Shown: positions 14,410-22,007 of the stretch, one piece after another
Layout of the letters: each line of letters starts with the position of its first letter
Numbering within the stretch: the first letter of the stretch is position 1
DNA from: Deltaproteobacteria bacterium
GTDB lineage: Bacteria > Desulfobacterota > Desulfobacteria > Desulfobacterales > JAFDCJ01
DNA length: 24,054 bases
Reading direction: 5' to 3'
NCBI GenBank assembly: GCA_024277475.1
Contig: JAJRVC010000240.1
Location: 1 to 24,054, forward strand
Translations under genes and position numbers: made by a program
The notes under the pieces: generated by a model
What the model saw: only the letters and a program-made list of their open reading frames with translations
Database searches by the model: none
Told to the model about the DNA's origin: nothing

Positions 14410-15586
14410 GAGTATATTCTTCTATTTTATAATCGATATGCATACCCCTTGCTTCCAACTCATGAATGAACGCCTGCGGTGGGACATGACAGGCCGGCGA
14501 CAGTACACCTGCCTGGGTTATCCGGCCGGAAAGGATCATTTGAGCGCCGATGCTGGATGTAAACCCCACAGTGCGGTTCATGGCGAAAAACCCGCTTTCA
14601 AGGTCGCGGTAATCGATCAGATCATAAGTCACTTTCACGTTCCTGCCGTTCTTGAGGCCCCAGGCCTCAACCCGCAACAGGGCAAGGTCGCGTTCATCTT
14701 TGCTATACTGGAGCCTGGGCGTCAAAGACCGGATCAAAAAGGAGCGGGGCGAAATTGCCACGTTGCCGATTTTAACCGGAGTATCATCAAGCAATCCGAG
14801 CGCCACCATTTTGCGCCAGAACCTGCAGTGCCCGGGCCATCTGAGGGCAAAGCGCCCCATTTCAACCAAGGCCCGGCCCAGATCGAATATCTCAACATAC
14901 CTTTCTGCATCACCGTTCGGATAGGCTTCAATCGAACCGATCCCGGCAAACTCTATCTCATGAATATTCTCTGGAAGGAATATTTCATTCCCTGGCACAA
15001 CAAACAGTTTCCCATTCTTGATGAGTCGCGCCTCACGCGTATACACGGCCAGAACCCGATCGAAAATCCACGAAATTTTATATTTGATGGGACTATCAGC
15101 GGCGCATTCGGGCGCAGGTATACCGCCACCATAAGAGTAAAGACCATGAACCTCATCCAGCTTTTCCACGGCCAATCTGCCCATGACAAGGTCGATTCCC
15201 GGATCGAGGCCCATCTCCGGAAGAATGATTCCCCCCCGCTCTTCCGCCAATGCATCCAACTCCTTAAGCTTGTATGTGTAGTTGGAGCTTACAAAGGGAA
15301 TTCCGGCTTCTAAAGCAGCCCTGGCGACGATCAGTGCAAGCTCTATCGGCAGCATACAGACGACCACCCGGATATCCATACCGGTAAACGTCTTTGCCAG
15401 ATCCTGTTCTTGTACGACATCCAGTTTTAGGGCTCGTGTTTTAGAATAGCCCCTTCGGTTGAGATACTGAGTTGTGTGGGAAATATCAATATCAGCTGCA
15501 ATTATTTCGCTTATCAGTTCACTTTGTTCGAGATCGTGAATGACCGCTTTACCCTGCAGGCCTATTCCAAGTACAATCGCTTTCAA
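14393..15586 (-). CDS. Saccharopine dehydrogenase (reductase) family protein, paralogue 1
   Basis: 397-residue NAD(P)-dependent oxidoreductase related to saccharopine reductase, which joins or splits secondary amines such as saccharopine. The Rossmann motif is LGIGLQG (6-12); the family block GLDPGID is at 126-132; the substrate loop SYGGGIPAPE (151-160) leads to YKISW (169-173); the C-terminal domain has MNRTVGFTSSIGAQMILSG. The start is TTG 15586: no ATG is near, and the first residues MKAIVLGIGLQGKAV align position for position with its neighbour paralogue's MKVLLLGMGMQGKAV. An AGGAGC site precedes it at slightly long spacing. It is shorter than Lys9-type enzymes (about 445). It lies 15 bases after paralogue 2 and overlaps the regulator by 17 bases. 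The exact substrate is unknown. Confidence 0.9.
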   Translation of the reverse strand: MKAIVLGIGLQGKAVIHDLEQSELISEIIAADIDISHTTQYLNRRGYSKTRALKLDVVQEQDLAKTFTGMDIRVVVCMLPIELALIVARAALEAGIPFVSSNYTYKLKELDALAEERGGIILPEMGLDPGIDLVMGRLAVEKLDEVHGLYSYGGGIPAPECAADSPIKYKISWIFDRVLAVYTREARLIKNGKLFVVPGNEIFLPENIHEIEFAGIGSIEAYPNGDAERYVEIFDLGRALVEMGRFALRWPGHCRFWRKMVALGLLDDTPVKIGNVAISPRSFLIRSLTPRLQYSKDERDLALLRVEAWGLKNGRNVKVTYDLIDYRDLESGFFAMNRTVGFTSSIGAQMILSGRITQAGVLSPACHVPPQAFIHELEARGMHIDYKIEEYTHGENR

Positions 15587-15601
15587 GTGTTTTTTTAGCT
15601 C

Positions 15602-16819
15602 CTAATCTGTTCCGGACAAGAGATCCGGCCTGTATTCATACGGGTCCACAGTCTCAATCCGGTTGGCGACTTTTATGCCCCGCCTCTCAAGTTCCCCAAG
15701 AAAAGGTTCCGGCGGAACATCTTTTACCGGAGATAGTACTCCGGGAGTCGCAATTTCCCCTGTCAGGATCATCTGGGCACCGATACTGGCTGTGAACCCC
15801 ACGGTACGGTTCATGGCAAACAATCCCGTTTCAAGGTCCCGCCGATCCGTGACCTCATAAGTGACCAGTTTTCCCCGTCCGTTTCTTTTCCCCCAGGCCT
15901 GAACCCTGATAATAGCAAGGTCTCTCTCGTCATCGCCGTACTTTAGTCTGGGAGAGAGCATAGCGACTAAAAACTGTCTCGGAGAAAAAGGAATATTCTC
16001 AGGATCGCAGGAGGTATCATCCAGCAGGCCGAGTTCTGCCATTGTACCCCAGAACCTGCAGTGTCCCGGCCAGCGCAGGGCAAAGCGGGCCATATGACGG
16101 ATATCCTTTTCCAGTCCGAACATCCGGATGAATTGTACGGCATCCCCGTTAGGATAAGCTTCCAAATGCCCAAGACCTGGAATCTCCATCCGGTGCACAT
16201 TTTCCTGCCGGAAAATCCGGTCTCCAGGGATATCGATGCGCATACCCTCTTTCAGGATAACCGCATCTCTTAGGTAAGCCTTGAGGACCCCTTCAAAAGT
16301 CCATGAAATCTTATATCTTAAGGGATTGTCATCCGCGCAGGCCGGTTCCGGTATGCCCGCTCCGTAAGAGTACAGTCCTACAACCGGGTCCAGTTCATCA
16401 ACCGCAAGACGGCCCAGAACAAGATCGATGCCGGGATCCATGCCCATTTCAGGCAGTATGATAATTCCTCTTTTTCTGGCAGCCGAATCGAGTTCGGCGA
16501 TTTGTCCCGTATAGCTGGAAGATACAAAGTGGACGCCGGCGTTTAAGGCGGCTGTGGCAACTCCGTATCCGAACTGCGCCGGCAGCATGGAGATAACGAT
16601 ATCAGCCCCTGACTGCTCTATGGTTTTCGTTAAACCCGTCTCATTTATTGCGTTAAGCTGTTTCAGCACCGTTTTGTGTAAGCCCTTCGCCTTTATATAT
16701 TTTTTCAACAGATCGGTCTCTATGTCAAAGGCAAGAATTTCATCGACTACGGAACTATGTTCCAAATCATGGGCGACGGCTTTTCCCTGCATGCCCATTC
16801 CCAGCAACAGCACCTTCAT
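15602..16819 (-). CDS. Saccharopine dehydrogenase (reductase) family protein, paralogue 2
   Basis: 405-residue sister of the preceding-coordinate gene, colinear with it without gaps through residue 173. Motifs: LGMGMQG (6-12), GMDPGID (126-132), SYGAGIPEPA (151-160), NPLRYKISW, then YPNGDAVQF and MNRTVGFTASIGAQMILTGE. ATG 16819 has a strong GGAGGTG site. The side-by-side pair points to a local duplication, with retained length and motifs in both copies suggesting two working enzymes, perhaps for two substrate halves, two stereoisomers or a heteromer. It is separated from the Lys9-like gene by a 215-base gap, the longest inside this part of the operon. Confidence 0.91.
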   Translation of the reverse strand: MKVLLLGMGMQGKAVAHDLEHSSVVDEILAFDIETDLLKKYIKAKGLHKTVLKQLNAINETGLTKTIEQSGADIVISMLPAQFGYGVATAALNAGVHFVSSSYTGQIAELDSAARKRGIIILPEMGMDPGIDLVLGRLAVDELDPVVGLYSYGAGIPEPACADDNPLRYKISWTFEGVLKAYLRDAVILKEGMRIDIPGDRIFRQENVHRMEIPGLGHLEAYPNGDAVQFIRMFGLEKDIRHMARFALRWPGHCRFWGTMAELGLLDDTSCDPENIPFSPRQFLVAMLSPRLKYGDDERDLAIIRVQAWGKRNGRGKLVTYEVTDRRDLETGLFAMNRTVGFTASIGAQMILTGEIATPGVLSPVKDVPPEPFLGELERRGIKVANRIETVDPYEYRPDLLSGTD

Positions 16820-17034
16820 AAAACACCTCCAAATATTTCTTATTTCTTTCTGTTATTGCTTATTGCTGCACATTGTCCACGATCCAGGGCGGCGTGCATC
16901 TCGTCCTGCGCCATCTAAACCTGCAACCTGAAATTTAAAACAGGTGACTTTGGATTCATTAAAAGCGCATATTGGATTCCGGCAGACTTGTGATCGAAAA
17001 ACGCGATGAGCTGAAACTCTATTTGCGCGGGAAA
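16820..17034. other. 215-base gap with small duplicated heptamers
   Basis: This gap within the operon has two direct 7-base duplications: TTATTGC (16853-16859, 16860-16866) and AACCTG plus one base (16918-16924, 16925-16931). A 61-codon minus-strand open frame here (16853-17038) overlaps the neighbour's stop and has no recognisable content, so I do not call it. The GGAGGTG ribosome site of paralogue 2 is at its left end. It may hold an internal promoter, but none is clear. Confidence 0.35.
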
Positions 17035-17067
17035 TCATTTAAAAGGGATTGTATCCCTTTTAAATGA
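17035..17067 (-). repeat. 15-bp perfect inverted repeat across a stop codon
   Basis: The arms 17035-17049 and 17053-17067 are perfect complements (core AAAAGGGAT and ATCCCTTTT) around the 3-base loop TGT. The repeat encodes the last nine residues of the Lys9-like protein and its TGA stop. Only three T residues follow on the minus strand, so it is at best a weak terminator; a 3'-end protecting or translation-coupling hairpin is more likely. Confidence 0.6.
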
Positions 17068-18357
17068 GAAACCAAACGTACTTATTTCTTCCAGTATGGG
17101 TTGGTACAAATCAGGTGTCGTAGGCGTACATACCCCATGCCTTGTGACTTTACCCTCAAGAACAAGTCTTGCGGCAATAGCAACCGGCAGTGCGACAGCA
17201 CCGGCCATTGCCGAATATCCTCCCGGCGTGCCTTCAACCAACATGCTGGATATAATTTTTTCTTTGCGGTCAGGAAATTCGGCAACAATTTCGTTATGAA
17301 CAATGATCATATCTTTTTCATGCGGCGCATAGGACATTTTTGTTAGCATTAAATCGACAAGAACGTCGGAATTAGTACCCTTTTTCAAAGGTATTTGAAC
17401 CGGATCGAAAATCCCCAGCCAATCCATTCTTTTAATGATATCGTCACGGACATCTATTTTTAAAAAGTTTGCAACATCCGCTCTAACATTTCGGGTTGTA
17501 TTCACACCGGCAAGGCGAGCCATAAATTGGGCGTACGTTGTATTCTCTAAATCCGTCTCAACCGTGTTCTCAATTAATTTCAGCTTTAAAAAACTGGCAA
17601 TGGTGCTACACCAGCCGGTAAATCTTAACAATCCTTTGAATATGGAGATATCCTGACCCAATCCGAAAATGGATAAATAGCGGGTGCTGTCATTACTGGG
17701 ATAGGTTTCAAAAGTCCCAATTCCGTAAATATCAACCAGTTTTGTGTTCTCAAATTTAGCCGTGACATCAATTCTTTTACCCTTTACGAGGTATGCGGCC
17801 GGTGTCACCGCCGACCGCATAAGCCCCCGCGGGTCCCATGAAAATTTGTATCCAAAAGGATTACGATTGTGCTCAAAAGAAGGCAGACCCGCGCCGTATG
17901 AAGTTAAGCTGATAATTTTTCCTTTCTGCGCTCTGATTTCATCGATCATCTGTTTCGCACCCATATTATCAAGACCGGGATCTTCACCCAGCTCCGTGAG
18001 AATAAGGACATCTTGGTCTTCTGCCTGTTCGTTAAATGCTGAAATTTCAGGATGCATGAAGTCAGCCGTCAACATGGTTTTGCCATGCTTCAAGCATAAT
18101 TTCACAACCACCGCATGGCAAAAACGAGGCACCATGGCAATTACGATATCCACCTTTTGTACCAGTCGATCCAGAACATCGACTTTATCTAAAGACCAGC
18201 TTACTGCGGTTCCCAGCGGTCTCCCTGCAATTATTTCTTTTTTAGCATGGGGAACCGTTCTTGTCGCCAGGATGACCGGGTATTTGCATCGGTCAATAAA
18301 GTAATCCACCATGGGTTTAACGGTATAACCTGCTCCCAATATCAATACTTTTTTCAT
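17035..18357 (-). CDS. Saccharopine reductase, Lys9-like (saccharopine dehydrogenase family)
   Basis: 440 residues, close to the length of fungal Lys9 (about 446) and colinear with it from end to end as far as I can recall that sequence. Blocks: nucleotide motif LGAGYTVKPMVDYF (Lys9 type, third Gly absent), LTELGEDPGLDNMGAKQMIDE (120-140), SYGAGLPSFEHNRNPFGYKF (153-172), SWDPRGLM, FETYPSNDSTRY, YAPHEKDMIIVHNE and GGYSAMAGAVALPVAIAARL. Lys9 enzymes reversibly condense glutamate with aminoadipate semialdehyde; in catabolic direction such enzymes release glutamate from a secondary amine. The loop has SFEHNRN where saccharopine enzymes usually have APE, so the substrate may differ. ATG 18357 follows AGGCGG. 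It begins 11 bases after the dppC-like stop, which ties it to the importer. Confidence 0.93.
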   Translation of the reverse strand: MKKVLILGAGYTVKPMVDYFIDRCKYPVILATRTVPHAKKEIIAGRPLGTAVSWSLDKVDVLDRLVQKVDIVIAMVPRFCHAVVVKLCLKHGKTMLTADFMHPEISAFNEQAEDQDVLILTELGEDPGLDNMGAKQMIDEIRAQKGKIISLTSYGAGLPSFEHNRNPFGYKFSWDPRGLMRSAVTPAAYLVKGKRIDVTAKFENTKLVDIYGIGTFETYPSNDSTRYLSIFGLGQDISIFKGLLRFTGWCSTIASFLKLKLIENTVETDLENTTYAQFMARLAGVNTTRNVRADVANFLKIDVRDDIIKRMDWLGIFDPVQIPLKKGTNSDVLVDLMLTKMSYAPHEKDMIIVHNEIVAEFPDRKEKIISSMLVEGTPGGYSAMAGAVALPVAIAARLVLEGKVTRHGVCTPTTPDLYQPILEEISTFGFSFKRDTIPFK

Positions 18358-18368
18358 TCACAGTCCGC

Positions 18369-19283
18369 CTAAATATTTCTAAGTCTTGGATCAAGTGCAT
18401 CTCTCAATCCGTCGCCAAGGAGATTCACGGATAAAATAGTAGCCATTATGGCAAGTCCGGGCAGACTGACAAGCCACCAGGCATCGCCGATATAAACCCG
18501 ACCTTCGGCAAGCATTCGCCCCCATGTCGGCATCGGCGGCGGAACACCCATCCCCAGAAAAGAGAGCCCGCTTTCCCAGATGATAATACTTCCCACCCGC
18601 AATGTGCCCAGAATCAACAGCGGTGAAATGACATTGGGCAGGATATGCCTGACGATTATCACGGCATGGGGTGTACCAATCGCTCTGGAGGATTCCACAA
18701 ACTCCTTGTTTTTAAGGGACAACACACTTCCTCGGATCGTTCTTGCATAGGTAACCCAGTCAGAAATTCCCAGTATCAAAATCAGGTTTATAGTGGAAGG
18801 ACCCAGAACCGCAATAACGGAAATGGTTAACAGCATGAAAGGATAGGCATTGAATATGTCGGCAATTCTCATAATGAAGTTATCTGTTTTACCGCCGTAA
18901 TAACCGGAAATAAGCCCCAGAGTGATTCCCACGAGCTCCGCCACCAACACAGCGGTAAATCCGACCATAAGAGAAACTCTGCTCCCATATAATATCCTTG
19001 CCAGAATGTCGCGTCCGAGATTATCCGTACCGAGTGGATAGGTAAGCGTACCGGCAGCCTGCCATGCAGGAGGGGTGAAACGATCCAATAAATTCAGAGC
19101 CAGTGGATCGGTTGAATAAAAAAAAGGAAAAAAAATACTGGTAAGCAAAATAATCAGCAGCAAAATTCCACCGGCCAGAGCGCTGGGCCGCTTTGCAACT
19201 TCCCTGAATGTTTGCGCCAGCAGTTTTAAGCGGGGGCCTGTCGCGTCGATGATAACCCTTAAGCCGGATGATTCTATGTTCAT
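18369..19283 (-). CDS. Peptide/opine ABC transporter permease (DppC-like)
   Basis: 304-residue inner-membrane permease. It has the DppC N-terminal pattern: a cytoplasmic segment, then a first span (ALAGGILLLIILLTSIFFPF), a periplasmic insert with TYPLGTDNLGRDILARILYGSRVSL (the common LGTD-GRD-SR hallmark), and five more spans. The EAA-type coupling loop reads SSRAIGTPHAVIIVRHILPNVISPLL. The C-terminus DGLRDALDPRLRN is the family signature. Its start overlaps the dppB-like stop by 4 bases (ATGA), so they are coupled. The class carries peptides, opines, nickel chelates and similar small anions. The adjacent saccharopine-type genes favour an opine-like ligand here. Confidence 0.95.
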   Translation of the reverse strand: MNIESSGLRVIIDATGPRLKLLAQTFREVAKRPSALAGGILLLIILLTSIFFPFFYSTDPLALNLLDRFTPPAWQAAGTLTYPLGTDNLGRDILARILYGSRVSLMVGFTAVLVAELVGITLGLISGYYGGKTDNFIMRIADIFNAYPFMLLTISVIAVLGPSTINLILILGISDWVTYARTIRGSVLSLKNKEFVESSRAIGTPHAVIIVRHILPNVISPLLILGTLRVGSIIIWESGLSFLGMGVPPPMPTWGRMLAEGRVYIGDAWWLVSLPGLAIMATILSVNLLGDGLRDALDPRLRNI

Positions 19284-20206
19284 TTATCCTCTGTATAACT
19301 TATCTGCGGGTCCAGATAAACATAAAGAATGTCAACTATTAAATTCATTCCAACAAAAATGAGCGCCAAAACAAAAACAATTCCCTGCACCAGCGGATAA
19401 TCTCTTCTGAAGATAGCCTGAACGACAAGCCGCCCCAGTCCGGGCCATGCGAACACCGTTTCAATAATGACCGTACCTCCCAGAAGCGCACTGAATTGCA
19501 TGCCTGCCACCGTAACGAGCGGGATCAAGGCATTTTTCAAGGCATGCTTGGAGATGACGATCCTTTCTTTTAAACCCTTGGCCCTGGCTGTTCGGATGTA
19601 ATCAAGGTTTAAAACTTCCAGCATGACCGATCGGGTCAAACGCGCAAACATGGCCATCAGGGGAAGCCCGAGTGAAAGCGCCGGCATAACCAGATGCGCT
19701 AAGGTCCCGCGCCCGGAAGTCGGCAGCCAGCCGAGATATACGGAAAAGAAAAGCATCAGCATGATCCCCAGCCAGAAATGCGGCATTGAAAGGCCAAAAA
19801 GAGCGCCAAACATGCTCCCCATGTCCAGCAGCGTACCCCGCCGCACCGCAGAAATAATACCGAGGGGAACGGCAACGATCAGGGAAATAAACATTGCGGC
19901 AATCGCAAGTTCAAGGCTGGCGGGAAGGCGTTCGAGGACAAGTTCCATAACCGGGACATGGAAATACAAAGAATCCCCCAAATCCCCGCGAACGGCATTG
20001 AAAAAGAACCGTAAAAATTGTTTGGAAAGGGGGTCGTTGAAACCGAGATGTTCACGCAGCGCCTCTATCTCCTGATCGGACGCATCACCGGGCAGCATGA
20101 GCATCACCGGATCCCCTGAAAGATGGATAAAGAAAAAGCTTATCAGGGAAATCCCGATAACGACATATACCGTGTACCAGAGTCTTTTAAGCGTATAGCG
20201 TAACAT
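19280..20206 (-). CDS. Peptide/opine ABC transporter permease (DppB-like)
   Basis: 308-residue permease partner of the DppC-like subunit. I start at ATG 20206 because MLRYTLKRLWYTVYVVIGIS is the usual DppB opening; a GTG at 20290 would add 28 residues unlike the family, although neither start has a good ribosome site. Features: first span about 9-29, HLSGDPVMLMLPGDAS, the periplasmic insert with LGLSMPHFWLGIMLMLFF, and the coupling loop YIRTARAKGLKERIVISKHALKNALIPLVT cut here to its recognisable ARAKGL core. The C-terminus with FVGMNLIVDILYVYLDPQI is typical. A 204-base gap with a strong hairpin separates it from the binding-protein gene. Confidence 0.92.
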   Translation of the reverse strand: MLRYTLKRLWYTVYVVIGISLISFFFIHLSGDPVMLMLPGDASDQEIEALREHLGFNDPLSKQFLRFFFNAVRGDLGDSLYFHVPVMELVLERLPASLELAIAAMFISLIVAVPLGIISAVRRGTLLDMGSMFGALFGLSMPHFWLGIMLMLFFSVYLGWLPTSGRGTLAHLVMPALSLGLPLMAMFARLTRSVMLEVLNLDYIRTARAKGLKERIVISKHALKNALIPLVTVAGMQFSALLGGTVIIETVFAWPGLGRLVVQAIFRRDYPLVQGIVFVLALIFVGMNLIVDILYVYLDPQISYTEDK

Positions 20207-20300
20207 AAACCGAACCGGATTGTAACCGTTCACACCCCGCCAATACTGTTCCCACACTCTGCGTGTGAATGCTGCCGGATAGGATCGCACGCGGGTGCAT

Positions 20301-20344
20301 GGGAACCAGAAGAAGGGTGAAAAGCCGTCCCTCTTCTGGTTCTC
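20301..20344 (-). repeat. Strong hairpin between dppA- and dppB-like genes
   Basis: GAACCAGAAG (20303-20312) plus AGGG (20314-20317) pairs with CCCT (20329-20332) plus CTTCTGGTTC (20333-20342): 14 bp with a single bulged A and an 11-base loop, with possible outer pairs to 20301 and 20344. No T run follows on the minus strand. Placement just after the binding-protein gene matches the common hairpin that raises binding protein over permease levels. Confidence 0.6.
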
Positions 20345-20410
20345 GGATGTTCAGAATTTCAGGCCTTGTCCGCGACAAAATCGCCGGAGACCCCTGATTT
20401 GCAACATTAT

Positions 20411-21907
20411 TTATTTTTTCGCTTTGGCCGTCCACATATCGAGAATTCCGTCACGATTGCCCTTGTAATCCACCTTGTTGGAAACGCCGAAAACATCCGG
20501 CACAACATAAAGATAAATCCAGGGGCAGTCTTCATACAGGATTCGGTCGATTTTATTATAGATTTTCGCCCTTTCCTTTCTGTCCAGAATTGTCCTGCCA
20601 AGGTCTAGCAGATCATCGGTCGTGGTATTTTTATAGTAGTAATCCCGGCTCTTGGAACTGAACAGGGTGAACATGTAACGATCAGGCTCCGGTGCGTCAT
20701 CCCACCAGTAAATATACATCTGGTGTTTCTTGGCCTTGTATCTTTGCCACATAACCGCCCGTTCAAAAGACTCAAGCTTAACCTTGAAACCACCTTCGGC
20801 AAGGTTTGCCGCAATGGTTTCAGCCTGCTCCTGGATCTGCGACATATACGTCGGGTATGCCAGACGCACCTCAACGCCATCAGGATAACCGGCCGCTTTT
20901 AGAAGTTCCTTTGATTTTTTGGGATCAAAGGGATACGGCTTCAAACTTTTATCCGCACCAAACGTCCGTGGGCTGATGGGCCCCGCACAGAGAATAGCCT
21001 TGCCGCCAAAGAGCGCTTTGTTGATCAGTTCCTTGTTAACGGAATAATTAGCCGCCTGGCGGACGCGGACATCATCAAAGGGCGGTTTGTACGTATTCAG
21101 TCCTATATAGGGCATAATGCCCATTTGGGGCGTAAGATATGCCTTTCCGGAGTCTATAACCTTCTTTCTTTGATGAACGGCAATGCCACTGACTACGTCC
21201 ACTTCGCCGGTTATGAGAGCGGCAACACGAGAAGCCTCTTCGGGAACCCCCTTAAAAACGACTGTCTTGTAATATGGTTTAGCACCATAAAAATTGTCAA
21301 ACCGTTCGAGAATCACGGATTCGCCTCTCACCCATTTTACAAGCTTATAGGGACCGCTTCCTATGGGCTTTTGATTGTAAGCCTCATTTCCCACTTTCTT
21401 CAGGTACTTTGGCGGAACTATGGGTAAATAGATGCCCAGAATATATAGACCGGGCGCATAAGGTTGCTCCGTTTTAATGATAAAAGTGAGATCGTCAATG
21501 ACCTTAACCTCTTTGAAAGCTGAAAGTTTCCCTTTATGGGGGCACTGCACCTCGGGATCAAAAACGCGGTTAAGGGAAAACTTAACGGCTTCTGAATTAA
21601 TCGGTTCGCCGTTGTGAAATGTCAGTCCTTTATTCAAAGTGATTTTATACGTCAAGTCATCAATCTTCTCCCACGTTTTGGCCAGGGCGGGTTTAACCGA
21701 TGCATCTTCCTGCGGGTCAAATAGAAAACCATGAATATTACGACAAACGCTCATGGTGTCATCAAGTGAACTCCGCATGAAATCCAGGCCCACCGGTTCT
21801 GTTTTTTGAACAACAATTAAGGTGTCGGGGTCTCTCGCAATGGCAACACCTGTGAGCACGACACAAAGAAATGGAACCAGAACAAAAAATAAAAGTGATC
21901 GCTTCAT
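20411..21907 (-). CDS. Peptide/opine ABC transporter substrate-binding protein (SBP_bac_5, DppA-like)
   Basis: 498-residue periplasmic binding protein. The signal peptide is clear (MKRSLLFFVLVPFLCVVLTG, cleavage near AIA-RD at about 25). The fold is family 5: DTLIVVQKTEPVGLDFMRSS, ALAKTWEKIDDLTYKITLNK, GLTFHNGEPINSEAVKFSLN, PIGSGPYKLVKW, VRQAANYSVNKELINKALFG and the C-terminal domain with QIQEQAETIAANLAEGG and FKVKLESF. AAGGAGG sits at good spacing before ATG 21907. Family members bind di- and oligopeptides, opines, glutathione and metal chelates, so the ligand must be inferred from the neighbouring enzymes. Gene order is unusual for this class because both ATPase genes precede the binding protein in transcription order. 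Confidence 0.95.
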   Translation of the reverse strand: MKRSLLFFVLVPFLCVVLTGVAIARDPDTLIVVQKTEPVGLDFMRSSLDDTMSVCRNIHGFLFDPQEDASVKPALAKTWEKIDDLTYKITLNKGLTFHNGEPINSEAVKFSLNRVFDPEVQCPHKGKLSAFKEVKVIDDLTFIIKTEQPYAPGLYILGIYLPIVPPKYLKKVGNEAYNQKPIGSGPYKLVKWVRGESVILERFDNFYGAKPYYKTVVFKGVPEEASRVAALITGEVDVVSGIAVHQRKKVIDSGKAYLTPQMGIMPYIGLNTYKPPFDDVRVRQAANYSVNKELINKALFGGKAILCAGPISPRTFGADKSLKPYPFDPKKSKELLKAAGYPDGVEVRLAYPTYMSQIQEQAETIAANLAEGGFKVKLESFERAVMWQRYKAKKHQMYIYWWDDAPEPDRYMFTLFSSKSRDYYYKNTTTDDLLDLGRTILDRKERAKIYNKIDRILYEDCPWIYLYVVPDVFGVSNKVDYKGNRDGILDMWTAKAKK

Positions 21908-21949
21908 GAAACTATCCTCCTTGTTTTGTGGGTTAACCGACTCTAATAT

Positions 21950-21972
21950 AAGCCGGTTTAAGCCGACGGTTT
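21950..21972. repeat. Short direct repeat upstream of the dppA-like gene
   Basis: AAGCCGGTTT (21950-21959) is followed at once by AAGCCGACGGTTT (21960-21972), an imperfect direct repeat in the 100-base gap between the dppF- and dppA-like genes. A shorter inverted pair AACCG/CGGTT (21935-21939, 21954-21958) overlaps it. It might be a regulatory site for stronger dppA expression; this is weak. Confidence 0.25.
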
Positions 21973-22007
21973 TCCCCCTCCCGAATCAGGAAGGAGCCAA
22001 CCATCAT

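Noticed and set aside
14408..15313. 301-codon plus-strand open frame
   Set aside because: Lies entirely antisense to the saccharopine-family paralogue 1, whose motifs are unmistakable; the translated antisense product resembles nothing.
16853..17038. 61-codon minus-strand open frame in the saccharopine gene gap
   Set aside because: Overlaps the upstream stop, lacks a ribosome site and contains the heptamer duplications; no protein-like features.
17744..18304. 186-codon plus-strand open frame
   Set aside because: Antisense shadow of the Lys9-like gene with no ribosome site or domain.
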